Source: Streptosporangiaceae bacterium
GTDB taxonomy: Bacteria; Actinomycetota; Actinomycetes; Streptosporangiales; Streptosporangiaceae
NCBI GenBank assembly: GCA_030038715.1
Contig: JASHSO010000240.1
Span: 1 to 5,491 of the forward strand
Reading direction: 5' to 3'
DNA length: 5,491 nucleotides
Part shown: positions 1-5,491 of the stretch, one piece after another
Position numbering within the stretch: position 1 is the first letter of the stretch
How the letters are laid out: each line of letters opens with the position of its first letter
Notes under the pieces: model-generated
Told to the model about the DNA's origin: nothing
What the model saw: only the letters and a program-made list of their open reading frames with translations
Database searches by the model: none
Translations under genes and position numbers: made by a program

Positions 1-399
1 GGGGACCAGCACGCCGAGCGAGCTCGCGGTCAGCGCGAGGGCCAGGAGCTGGAGGCTGGCGCCGGCCGCGACCTGCCGCAGCCCGAGCGCGATCGGGAAA
101 GCCACAGCGACGGTCACGGCAAAGCTGGCCGCGGTCAGCCGAAAGGTCGGGCCGCGGAACCTCTCCACCTCGATCTCCTGGCCTGCCAGGAACAGCAGGA
201 AGCCGAAGCCGAGCAGGTACAGCAGGTAGACCCCGCCGGTCGGCTGCACCAGCCTGAGAACCTGCGGGCCGACGACGATCCCAGCCACGATTTCCAGCAC
301 GACCGACGGGACCAGCCCGCGTGGAGTAGCCCGTGCCAGCAGGGGTGCAGCGAACGCCACCGCCGCGACCACGATCAGGCCGCCGTACTGAACGCCCAA
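1..399 (-). CDS. CPA2-family cation:proton antiporter, N-terminal part (cut by window edge)
   Basis: I translated this from the minus strand: 133 residues, open to the left edge. The protein is strongly hydrophobic, with about five membrane segments: near residues 3-23, 28-45, 50-70, 80-100 and 106-125. The second segment carries an acidic residue followed by a glycine-rich turn (VLEIVAGIVVGP). The third ends in LFLAGQEIE, and the last visible part reads TASSLGVLVP. These match the opening of CPA2 (KefB/NapA-like Na+ or K+/H+ exchangers), inner-membrane proteins that swap monovalent cations for protons. The ion and any C-terminal regulatory domain are not visible. The TTG start at 399 is inferred: an in-frame TAG lies at 424-426, no ATG or GTG lies between it and 399, and a G-run sits at a suitable distance upstream. 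The gene is downstream of and co-oriented with the ribokinase, but 103 bases away, so co-transcription is possible but not shown. Family is fairly certain; substrate is unknown. Confidence 0.8.
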   Translation of the reverse strand, partial: MGVQYGGLIVVAAVAFAAPLLARATPRGLVPSVVLEIVAGIVVGPQVLRLVQPTGGVYLLYLLGFGFLLFLAGQEIEVERFRGPTFRLTAASFAVTVAVAFPIALGLRQVAAGASLQLLALALTASSLGVLVP

Positions 400-502
400 G
401 CTGCTTTCCCCCCGCGGTACTACCTACCCACCCGCACCGGTAGCTGCGCAGGGCGGGCTCGCTGACCTGCGACTGGGCCTGCGGGCGGCTGAGCGGCCTA
501 GC
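400..502. other. Intergenic spacer between ribokinase and antiporter genes
   Basis: This 103-base gap separates two co-oriented minus-strand genes. It holds the antiporter's G-rich ribosome binding site at its left end and one short inverted repeat, CGCAGG (447-452) with CCTGCG (466-471), separated by 13 bases. No T-tract follows the repeat on either strand. I see no convincing promoter or intrinsic terminator, so whether the two genes form one transcript is open. Confidence 0.4.
408..413 (-). promoter_or_regulatory. Ribosome binding site of the antiporter gene
   Basis: On the minus strand a run of six G followed by AAA lies eight bases before the TTG at 399. It is an imperfect Shine-Dalgarno match. 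It matters because it supports TTG as the start when no ATG or GTG is available between the in-frame stop and the first membrane segment. Confidence 0.5.
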
Positions 503-1438
503 TCACCGGCCACCGAGCAGCTGGTCGATAGCGGCGGCAGCAGGCATCGCGGTCCTGGCGCCGTCGCGTGTCACGGCGAGCGCCGAGGCGGCCACGGCAC
601 GCCGCACGCACGTGCGCAGCGGCTCACCATGGGCAAGGCTCGCCGCCAGCACGCCGGTAAAGGTATCCCCGGCACCGGTTGTGTCACGTACCTGCACAGC
701 GTGCCCGGCGAAGTGCTCGGCCACGTCGCGGACCGCGAGCAGCGCGCCGCCCGCCCCGATTGTCACGATGACCGGAGCCGCCGTGCGCTGGGCAAGCGCG
801 ACAGCGGCCGCTCGCGGCTCGAAGCCCGTGTCCGCGCTCGCCGCCAGGGCAGCAAGTTCGCCCGAGTTGGGGGTGATCACTGCGCCGGTGAGCAGGTCGT
901 CGTATTCCGGCTGGGCGGGCGCCGGGTTGACCACCACCCGGGTGCCGGCGCGGCTAGCCAGCCGCGCCGCCGCCCGCAGCGGCGCTGCTGGCAGCTCGAA
1001 GGACAGCACCACGACATCAGCCGGGCCGAGTTCGAGCGCGGTCAGGGACTGGCCGACCTGCCCCGCCGACACTAGCGCGTTGGCGCCGGGCGCCACGGCG
1101 ATCTGGTTCTCGCCGCTGTGCTCGATGAGGACGAACGCGTGACCGGTGGCGCAGTCGCAGGCCACCACGCCAGCAACGTCGACACCCTCGGCCGCCAGCG
1201 CATCGACGGACTCCCGCCCGTCCGCCGCGCCTATCGCGCCGATCATGTGCACGCGCGCTCCGGCCCGTGCCGCGGCGACTGCCTGGTTCGCGCCCTTGCC
1301 ACCCTGGTGGCGGGCGAGCACTCCGCCGCCGACCGTCTCGCCGCGCGAGGGTAGCCGCGGCAGCCTCATGACGAGGTCGACGTTGACGGATCCGACGACG
1401 ATCACCCGGCCAGGCGTGCTGCTACCGCGCGCGCTCAT
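503..1438 (-). CDS. rbsK: Ribokinase (PfkB/carbohydrate kinase family)
   Basis: ATP-dependent cytosolic kinase that phosphorylates ribose to ribose 5-phosphate, feeding the pentose phosphate pathway and PRPP synthesis. It has 311 residues, the usual size. The N terminus has the ribose-contact motif SVNVD (N19, D21). GGKGAN at 46-51 supplies G47, K48 and N51, the equivalents of the E. coli sugar-binding Gly42/Lys43/Asn46. E148 in SFELP matches E. coli Glu143. NPAP is at 171-174 and the NxxE Mg2+/phosphate motif at N191-E194. The C-terminal PfkB signature DTTGAGDTFTG at 252-262 contains the catalytic base D258. GARTAMP near the C terminus fits the monovalent-cation/nucleotide region. The ATG at 1438 is the only start that keeps the motifs with a normal leader; no Shine-Dalgarno sequence precedes it. 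The divergent nucleoside hydrolase gene would supply its substrate. A related pentose or nucleoside kinase activity is possible, but the ribokinase motifs are complete. Confidence 0.93.
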   Translation of the reverse strand: MSARGSSTPGRVIVVGSVNVDLVMRLPRLPSRGETVGGGVLARHQGGKGANQAVAAARAGARVHMIGAIGAADGRESVDALAAEGVDVAGVVACDCATGHAFVLIEHSGENQIAVAPGANALVSAGQVGQSLTALELGPADVVVLSFELPAAPLRAAARLASRAGTRVVVNPAPAQPEYDDLLTGAVITPNSGELAALAASADTGFEPRAAAVALAQRTAAPVIVTIGAGGALLAVRDVAEHFAGHAVQVRDTTGAGDTFTGVLAASLAHGEPLRTCVRRAVAASALAVTRDGARTAMPAAAAIDQLLGGR

Positions 1439-1446
1439 GGTGCGCC

Positions 1447-1454
1447 ACTATAGG
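1447..1454. promoter_or_regulatory. Candidate shared -10 element of the divergent ribokinase/hydrolase promoters
   Basis: In the GC-rich 57-base spacer (1439-1495), CTATAG at 1448-1453 is a perfect palindrome. Rightward it gives TATAGG (1449-1454), leftward TATAGT (complement of 1447-1452). The leftward box would place the transcript start at about 1439-1440, directly at the ribokinase ATG. The rightward box would leave a leader of about 35 bases before the hydrolase ATG. No good -35 box is seen in either direction, so this is tentative. Confidence 0.3.
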
Positions 1455-1495
1455 AGCGACAGCAGCGCGGCAGAAGGCTCACACGGCGGGCAGCC

Positions 1496-2449
1496 ATGGC
1501 GCAGAAGATCATCCTTGATTGCGACCCCGGCGTGGACGACGCGCTGGCCATCGCCTTCGCCATCGCCTGCCCGGACATCGACCTAGTCGGCATCACGACA
1601 GTTGCCGGGAACGTCGGCCTGGACAAGACCACCGCCAACGCGCTGCGGGTCGTTGAGTTTCTAGGCGCCGACGTGCCGGTCACGGCCGGCAGCGCCGCGC
1701 CCCTGCTGCGGCAGCCGATGCCGGCCGGGCATGTGCACGGCGAGGATGGCCTCGGCGGCGCTGCCCTGCCGCCGCCCACCGCCGGGCCGCGCCCCGGTCA
1801 TGCCATCGACTTCATCACCGACACGGTGCTGGCCGCGCCCGGCGAGGTCACCCTGGTAGCCACGGGGCCGCTCACGAACATTGCGCTGGCGCTGAGCCGC
1901 GAGCGCAGGCTCCCCGGCTCGGTCAGCGACTTCGTCATCATGGGCGGGTCAGCCTCCCGCGGGAACGTGACGCCAGCGGCCGAGTTCAACATCGCGGCGG
2001 ACCCTGAGGCCGCAGCGGTGGTATTCGCGGCGGGCTGGACGGTGACGATGGTGGGCCTCGACGTGACGCTGCAGGCTCTGGCCGACCGGCCGGTCCTGGC
2101 CAGGATCGGGCAGCTCGGCCGGCTCGCCGACGAGCTTGTGCTGCCCTGCCTGCGCGGTTACTCCGACGGCGGGCCGGCGCATTCCGGTAGGCGCGGGCGG
2201 GCCGGCGACGGTACCCCAGTGCACGACGTGTGCGCGGTCGCCTACGTGGCAGTCCCGAGCCTGCTCGGTTGCCTGCCCGCGCGGGTCGAGGTGGAGACCG
2301 CAGGGCGGTGGACATCTGGCATGACCGTGACCGACTTCCGCGTGCCACCGGAAGCTTGCAACGCGCTGATCGCGACTGCCATCGACGTACCGGGCTTCTG
2401 GGATACGGTGCTGGCCTGCTACGCCGACATCGCGCGGGCGCTCGGCTAG
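1496..2449 (+). CDS. Inosine-uridine-preferring nucleoside hydrolase family protein
   Basis: Cytosolic Ca2+-dependent N-ribohydrolase that splits ribonucleosides into free base and ribose. It has 317 residues, a normal full length. The N-terminal calcium motif DCDPGVDDA has D8, D10, D14 and D15. VAGN gives N39; HGEDGLGG at 81-88 is the usual second motif. T123 in ATGPLTN matches Crithidia IU-NH Thr126. N157, E163 and N165 (GNVTPAAEFN) match its ribose ligands Asn160/Glu166/Asn168 with identical spacing. H243-D244 matches the proton donor His241 and calcium ligand Asp242. One oddity is DVTLQ at 189-193, where family members usually have DVTHQ. The ATG at 1496 is preceded by a weak GGCGGG (1485-1490), and the calcium motif begins at residue 8, as is normal. 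The gene is divergent from ribokinase, so ribose released here would be phosphorylated next. Base preference (purine, pyrimidine or mixed) cannot be read from sequence. Confidence 0.92.
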   Translation: MAQKIILDCDPGVDDALAIAFAIACPDIDLVGITTVAGNVGLDKTTANALRVVEFLGADVPVTAGSAAPLLRQPMPAGHVHGEDGLGGAALPPPTAGPRPGHAIDFITDTVLAAPGEVTLVATGPLTNIALALSRERRLPGSVSDFVIMGGSASRGNVTPAAEFNIAADPEAAAVVFAAGWTVTMVGLDVTLQALADRPVLARIGQLGRLADELVLPCLRGYSDGGPAHSGRRGRAGDGTPVHDVCAVAYVAVPSLLGCLPARVEVETAGRWTSGMTVTDFRVPPEACNALIATAIDVPGFWDTVLACYADIARALG

Positions 2450-2475
2450 GCTTGCGGGCCGGTCCGTGCCGTGGC
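2450..2475. other. Convergent gene junction, no clear terminator
   Basis: Only 26 bases separate the stop of the nucleoside hydrolase (TAG at 2447-2449) from the stop of the dehydrogenase on the opposite strand (TGA, complement of 2476-2478). The spacer is GC-rich and I find no strong stem-loop and no T-tract on either strand. The opposing transcripts must therefore overlap or stop by a mechanism not visible here, such as Rho. Confidence 0.5.
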
Positions 2476-3927
2476 TCAGGCTTCGATGTTGCTCATGACG
2501 TGCTTGATCCGGGTGTAGTCGTCGAATCCGTAGGTTGACAGGTCCTTGCCGTAACCGGAGTGCTTGAATCCGCCGTGTGGCATCTCCGAGGCGAAGGGGA
2601 TGTGGGTGTTGATCCACACCGCGCCGAAGTCCAGCTGCTTTGCCGCACGCATAGCACGGCCGTGGTCGCGGGTCCAGACGCTGGCTGCCAGGCCGTACTG
2701 GACACCGTTCGCCCAGCGCAGTGCCTCCTCTTCGGTGCTGAACTGCTGCACCGTGATGACCGGCCCGAAGATCTCGTCCTGGATCATCTCGTCGTCTTGC
2801 CGCAGGCCGGTCACCACGGTCGGGGCGAAGCAGAAGCCGCGCTCCCCGACTCGGTGCCCGCCGGTCGCGACTGTCGCGTGCGCTGGCGCGCGGTCCAGGA
2901 ATCCTTGCACCCGGGCCAGCTGGGCCGTGTTGTTCAGCGGCCCGTAGCAGGCGTCCGGGACCTCCCGGCCCGCGGTCTTGACCGATCCGGCCCGCTCCAC
3001 CAGCGCGTCGGTCAGGTCGGCGGCGATCACGGGCCCGGCCAGCACCCGCGTCGCCGCCGTGCAGTCCTGCCCTGCGTTGTAGTAGCCGGCATCGACGATC
3101 TGCCGCACGGCAAGCTCGGTGTCGGCGTCATCGAAAACGATCACCGGTGCCTTGCCGCCGAGTTCGAGGTGCACCCGCTTGAGTCCCGCGGCGGCAGCCC
3201 GCGCCACCTCGATCCCGGCCCGCACCGACCCGGTTATCGAGACCATCTGCGGGATCTCGTGCGAGACAAGCGCGCGGCCAGTGGCGCGGTCACCGCAGAC
3301 GACGTTGAACACACCCGGCGGCAGGAACTCCGCCGCCATCTCGGCCAGCAGCAGCGTGGTCACTGGCGTGGTCTCCGACGGCTTGAGCACCACCGTGTTG
3401 CCGGCCGCCAGGGCCGGAGCGAACTTCCACACGGCCATCATCATCGGGTAGTTCCACGGCGTGACCTGGGCACAGACGCCGACCGGCTCACGCCGGATCA
3501 TCGAGGTGTGACCGCTCAGGTACTCCCCGGCCGACCTGCCCTCCAGCAACCTGGCAGCGCCGGCGAAGAACCTCAGCTCGTCGGCGAGCGGCGGCACCTC
3601 GTCGGTGCGGGTAAGCGCTATGGGCTTGCCGGTGTTGCGCGACTCGGCCTCCACCAGGTCCTCTGACCTGGACTCGATCGCGTCGGCGAGCCGGAGCAGG
3701 GCGAGGCTGCGGTCGGCCGGCGTGGTATCACGCCACGACTCGAAGGCCTTCGCCGCCGCCCGGAGCGCGGCGTCCACGTCGGCCGGGCCAGACACCGGTG
3801 CCTGCAGGTATGACTCCCCTGTGCTCGGATCCACCACGTCACTGGTCGTGCCGTCGAGTGCGGCGCGGTACTCGCCACCGATGAAGTTCGCGAGTACCCG
3901 CTGCCCGGCCAGTTGCGTCGCTCCCAC
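2476..3927 (-). CDS. Gamma-aminobutyraldehyde dehydrogenase (NAD+-dependent ALDH family)
   Basis: Oxidises 4-aminobutanal to GABA, the second step of transaminative putrescine degradation, in the cytosol. I place the start at GTG 3927, giving 483 residues, because GGGAGGAA lies seven bases upstream and the protein then opens like its relatives, with NFIGGE soon after the start. The reading frame extends to a TTG at 3960, but that has no ribosome binding site. From the GTG start, the oxyanion Asn is N159 (TPWN), the NAD-binding Lys is K182 (VLKPSE), TGSV starts at T232, the general base is E255 (ELGGK), the nucleophile is C289, and E385 lies in EIFGP. The context around the cysteine ([13 protein letters not shown]) is typical of aminobutyraldehyde dehydrogenases such as PatD/YdcW, and differs from typical betaine-aldehyde dehydrogenases. 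The divergent Lrp regulator and diamine-type aminotransferase support this role. Betaine-aldehyde or another omega-aminoaldehyde is the main alternative substrate. Confidence 0.9.
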   Translation of the reverse strand: MGATQLAGQRVLANFIGGEYRAALDGTTSDVVDPSTGESYLQAPVSGPADVDAALRAAAKAFESWRDTTPADRSLALLRLADAIESRSEDLVEAESRNTGKPIALTRTDEVPPLADELRFFAGAARLLEGRSAGEYLSGHTSMIRREPVGVCAQVTPWNYPMMMAVWKFAPALAAGNTVVLKPSETTPVTTLLLAEMAAEFLPPGVFNVVCGDRATGRALVSHEIPQMVSITGSVRAGIEVARAAAAGLKRVHLELGGKAPVIVFDDADTELAVRQIVDAGYYNAGQDCTAATRVLAGPVIAADLTDALVERAGSVKTAGREVPDACYGPLNNTAQLARVQGFLDRAPAHATVATGGHRVGERGFCFAPTVVTGLRQDDEMIQDEIFGPVITVQQFSTEEEALRWANGVQYGLAASVWTRDHGRAMRAAKQLDFGAVWINTHIPFASEMPHGGFKHSGYGKDLSTYGFDDYTRIKHVMSNIEA

Positions 3928-3932
3928 CGGTG

Positions 3933-3940
3933 TTCCTCCC
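3933..3940 (-). promoter_or_regulatory. Ribosome binding site that fixes the dehydrogenase start
   Basis: On the minus strand GGGAGGAA is a strong Shine-Dalgarno match. The GGAGG core is seven bases from GTG at 3927. It lies inside the longer TTG-initiated frame, so it argues against the TTG at 3960 as the real start. Confidence 0.8.
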
Positions 3941-3962
3941 GCTGCGCGCCCCTTTAGCAAGG

Positions 3963-3998
3963 GAATCCGTTACACAGTAGCCTATCGCCGACGGAATC
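3963..3998. repeat. Imperfect inverted repeat in the divergent spacer, possible operator
   Basis: GAATCCGT (3963-3970) and ACGGAATC (3991-3998) are inverted copies with one mismatch in eight, separated by 20 bases (28 bases centre to centre). The pair brackets the leftward -10 box. It could be an operator for the adjacent Lrp-type protein, but it is short and may be chance. Confidence 0.25.
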
Positions 3999-4007
3999 AG
4001 TTGACAG
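3979..4007 (-). promoter_or_regulatory. Candidate promoter for the dehydrogenase gene
   Basis: Read leftward, CTGTCA (complement of 4002-4007) and TAGGCT (complement of 3979-3984) are 17 bases apart. The first matches TTGACA at four of six positions; the second resembles the actinobacterial -10 consensus TAGRRT at five of six. Transcription would begin near 3972, giving a leader of about 45 bases with the strong ribosome binding site inside it. Its -35 overlaps the -35 of the opposite promoter. Confidence 0.4.
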
Positions 4008-4028
4008 GACACGATTACGTGGCAGGAT
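4001..4028 (+). promoter_or_regulatory. Candidate promoter for the lrp-type regulator/aminotransferase unit
   Basis: A perfect TTGACA at 4001-4006 is followed after 16 bases by CAGGAT (4023-4028), or after 17 bases by AGGATT (4024-4029). Both are partial matches to a housekeeping-sigma -10 box. Transcription would start near 4035, leaving a leader of about 18 bases with the ribosome binding site at 4041-4046. The perfect -35 box in GC-rich DNA makes this the best promoter candidate in the window. Confidence 0.5.
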
Positions 4029-4040
4029 TGGACATCGCAA

Positions 4041-4046
4041 GGGAGG
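4041..4046 (+). promoter_or_regulatory. Ribosome binding site of the Lrp/AsnC-type regulator
   Basis: GGGAGG lies six bases before the ATG at 4053. It is a near-consensus Shine-Dalgarno sequence. It fixes the long form of the regulator with its extra N-terminal segment, which might otherwise be suspected as a misplaced start. Confidence 0.75.
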
Positions 4047-4052
4047 CCACGG

Positions 4053-4580
4053 ATGGCGCACACGGCCGGGACTCCGCTCGCCCCTGTCGGCCGGAGCCGC
4101 GGCGCCGCGAGCGGCCGGGCCCCTGACAGCACTCGGGTCATCCTCGACGAGCTGTCCAAGCAGATCATCGAACAGCTACAGCAGGACGGCCGACGGTCGT
4201 ACGCGGCCATCGGCAAGGCGGTCGGGCTGTCCGAGGCGGCCGTGCGGCAGCGGGTACAGCGGCTTAACGACGCTAGCGTCATGCAGATCGTCGCCGTCAC
4301 CGACCCGATGACGCTGGGCTTCCTGCGCCAGGCCATGGTTGGCATCCGCTGTAGCGGTGACCTGCAGCGCGTCGCCGATGAACTGGCGGGTATGGAGGAG
4401 ATCGACTACGTGGTGATCACCGCCGGGTCGTTTGACTTGCTGATCGAACTCGTCTGCGAGGACGACGAGAGGCTGCTCGAGATACTCGGCAGGGTGCGGG
4501 CGATCCCGAGCGTCACCACGACCGAGACCTTCGTCTATCTGAAGCTCTGCAAGCAGACATACAGCTGGGGGACCAGATGA
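4053..4580 (+). CDS. Lrp/AsnC-family transcriptional regulator
   Basis: DNA-binding regulator of 175 residues. Residues 1-28 are a low-complexity, Ala/Gly/Arg/Pro-rich extension. A winged helix-turn-helix follows: LDELSKQIIEQLQQDG at 31-46, then helices around 49-71 with recognition helix SEAAVRQRVQRL at 60-71. A linker leads to the RAM ligand-binding/oligomerisation domain at about 91-170, including the ITAGSFDLLIEL strand (122-133) and TTTETFVYLKLCKQTY at the C terminus. The start is supported by GGGAGG six bases upstream. The stop overlaps the aminotransferase start by four bases (ATGA), so the two are almost certainly co-transcribed and translationally coupled. It faces the dehydrogenase gene across a short spacer, so it probably controls both units and itself. 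Family members usually sense amino acids; the effector here could be a polyamine-pathway metabolite, which is inference. Family assignment is secure. Confidence 0.92.
   Translation: MAHTAGTPLAPVGRSRGAASGRAPDSTRVILDELSKQIIEQLQQDGRRSYAAIGKAVGLSEAAVRQRVQRLNDASVMQIVAVTDPMTLGFLRQAMVGIRCSGDLQRVADELAGMEEIDYVVITAGSFDLLIELVCEDDERLLEILGRVRAIPSVTTTETFVYLKLCKQTYSWGTR
4567..4572 (+). promoter_or_regulatory. Ribosome binding site of the aminotransferase gene
   Basis: GGGGGA lies four bases before the ATG at 4577, inside the last codons of the regulator gene. It is an adequate Shine-Dalgarno match, so translation can start directly as well as by coupling through the ATGA overlap. Confidence 0.5.
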
Positions 4581-5491
4581 GCACGGCACACGGCAAGGAC
4601 GAGATCGGCGCGCTCCAGGAGGCTGCCAAGCGGAACCTGTGGCTGCACTTCACCCGGATGTCGTCGTATCGCGACGGTGACGTGCCGGTGATCGTGCGCG
4701 GCTCCGGCCAGTACGTCTATGACCAGCACGGCAAGCGCTACTTGGATGGCCTGGCAGGCCTGTTCGTCAGTCAGATAGGCCACGGCAGGACCGAGGTCGC
4801 CGAGGCCGGCGCCCGGCAGGGCAGCGAGCTCGCCTACTTCCCGCTGTGGTCCTATGCCCACCCCAGGGCGATCGAGCTAGCCGAGCGCCTGGCAGCGCTG
4901 GCGCCGGGCGAACTGAACCGGGTCTTCTTCACTACCAGCGGCTCAGAGGCGGTCGAGTCCGCCTGGAAGCTGGCAAAGCAGTATTTCAAGGCGATCGGCC
5001 AGCCCGGCAGGTACAAGGTGATCAGCCGCGACATCGCCTACCACGGCACGTCGCTGGGAGCGCTGGCGATCACTGGGCTGCCCGGGATCAAGGAGCCGTT
5101 CGAGCCGCTGCCGCCGGGCGGCGTCCGGGTGCCGAACACCAACTTCTACCGCGCGCCGGCTCTCGTCGCCGAGAATCTCGGCGTCTTCGGCCAGTGGGCC
5201 GCCGAAGAGATCGAGCGGGCCATCCTCCGCGAGGGCCCGGAGTCGGTGGCCGCGGTGTTCCTGGAGCCCGTGCAGAACTCGGGCGGCTGCTTCCCGCCCC
5301 CGCCCGGGTACTTCCGGCGCGTCAGGGAGATCTGCGACACCTACGGCGTGCTGCTGGTCTCGGACGAGGTGATCTGCGCGTTCGGCAGGCTCGGCTACTA
5401 CTTCGGCTGCGACCGCTACGGCTACCAGCCGGACATCATCACGTTCGCCAAGGGTGTGACCTCGGGCTACGCGCCGCTTGGCGGCATGCTT
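4577..5491 (+). CDS. Class-III PLP-dependent aminotransferase, putrescine/omega-amino type (3' end cut by window edge)
   Basis: I translated this from the ATG at 4577: 305 residues, open at the right edge; the family is usually about 450. It is a cytosolic fold-type I aminotransferase. The N-terminal LWLHFTRMSSY (21-31) followed by VPVIVRGSGQYVYDQHGKRYLDGLAG resembles diamine:pyruvate aminotransferases of the SpuC group. PLP-binding features are SGSEAVES at 121-128 (phosphate cup), Y155-H156-G157 (ring stacking), E230 in LEPVQ, D263 in VSDEV (pyridine nitrogen) and the Schiff-base lysine K292 in FAKGVTSGY. All catalytic residues therefore lie in the visible part. The predicted reaction is putrescine plus pyruvate or 2-oxoglutarate giving 4-aminobutanal plus alanine or glutamate; the dehydrogenase across the regulator would finish the conversion to GABA. 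The start overlaps the regulator stop as ATGA. Alternatives are GABA, beta-alanine or another omega-amine as donor. Confidence 0.9.
   Translation, partial: MSTAHGKDEIGALQEAAKRNLWLHFTRMSSYRDGDVPVIVRGSGQYVYDQHGKRYLDGLAGLFVSQIGHGRTEVAEAGARQGSELAYFPLWSYAHPRAIELAERLAALAPGELNRVFFTTSGSEAVESAWKLAKQYFKAIGQPGRYKVISRDIAYHGTSLGALAITGLPGIKEPFEPLPPGGVRVPNTNFYRAPALVAENLGVFGQWAAEEIERAILREGPESVAAVFLEPVQNSGGCFPPPPGYFRRVREICDTYGVLLVSDEVICAFGRLGYYFGCDRYGYQPDIITFAKGVTSGYAPLGGML

Noticed and set aside
447..471. Possible terminator hairpin between ribokinase and antiporter genes
   Set aside because: The stem is only six base pairs with a 13-base loop and no T-tract. A second CCTGCG nearby (478-483) could pair equally well. 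Such short repeats are expected by chance in GC-rich DNA.
612..1142. Open frame of 176 codons on the plus strand, antisense to ribokinase
   Set aside because: Ser/Ala/Pro-rich translation without domains, inside a full ribokinase with all active-site residues.
2450..2475. Bidirectional terminator between convergent genes
   Set aside because: Only a poor GC-rich partial palindrome is visible, with mismatches and no T-run on either side.
1949..2617. Open frame of 222 codons on the minus strand across the end of the nucleoside hydrolase
   Set aside because: It spans two confident genes that converge here. The translation is Arg/His/Pro-rich without motifs, so it is a shadow frame.
2560..3666. 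Long open frame (368 codons) on the plus strand, antisense to the dehydrogenase
   Set aside because: It lies wholly inside a gene with complete catalytic motifs. Its product is rich in Arg, His, Gly and Pro without a recognisable domain, as is typical of antisense frames in GC-rich coding DNA.
3928..3960. TTG at 3960 as the dehydrogenase start
   Set aside because: It has no ribosome binding site, while GTG at 3927 has a near-perfect one, and the extra residues are not expected for the family.
1..5491. Novel defence, mobile or CRISPR-like system
   Set aside because: All substantial coding space is explained by six conserved metabolic, regulatory and transport genes. I see no direct-repeat arrays, transposase or integrase frames, or unexplained long gaps.

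Overview
This is a GC-rich window (about two-thirds G+C by eye). Coding density is high, genes are short-spaced, GTG and TTG starts occur, and the spacers hold -10 boxes of the TAGRRT kind. Together with the gene set, this points to a high-GC Gram-positive actinomycete (a relative of Streptomyces or a neighbouring family). Lineage below that level cannot be read from the sequence. Six protein genes are present, two of them cut by the window edges. I see no rRNA, tRNA, CRISPR array, IS element, phage gene or attachment site.

Left part (1-2449). The 5' end of a CPA2-type cation:proton antiporter gene runs off the left edge on the minus strand. Upstream of it, also on the minus strand, is a ribokinase gene. 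Divergent from the ribokinase, across a 57-base spacer, is a Ca2+-dependent nucleoside hydrolase. These two enzymes form a logical salvage pair: the hydrolase splits ribonucleosides into free base and ribose, and the kinase traps the ribose as ribose 5-phosphate. Their spacer contains a symmetric CTATAG that could serve as a -10 box in both directions. The ribokinase lacks a visible Shine-Dalgarno sequence and may be read from a leaderless mRNA.

Right part (2476-5491). An aldehyde dehydrogenase of the gamma-aminobutyraldehyde type (minus strand) is divergent from an Lrp/AsnC-family regulator. The regulator overlaps the start of a class-III, PLP-dependent aminotransferase by four bases (ATGA); the aminotransferase runs off the right edge. 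This is the arrangement expected for putrescine (diamine) catabolism: the aminotransferase turns putrescine into 4-aminobutanal and the dehydrogenase oxidises it to GABA. The Lrp-type protein is the obvious candidate regulator of both transcription units, through the 125-base divergent spacer. Candidate promoters there run in both directions and share one -35 region.

The two modules meet tail to tail at 2450-2475 with no convincing terminator between them. Nothing here looks like an undescribed system. The most useful observations are regulatory (shared promoter elements, a likely leaderless start), a corrected start for the dehydrogenase, and an atypical residue in a conserved motif of the nucleoside hydrolase.
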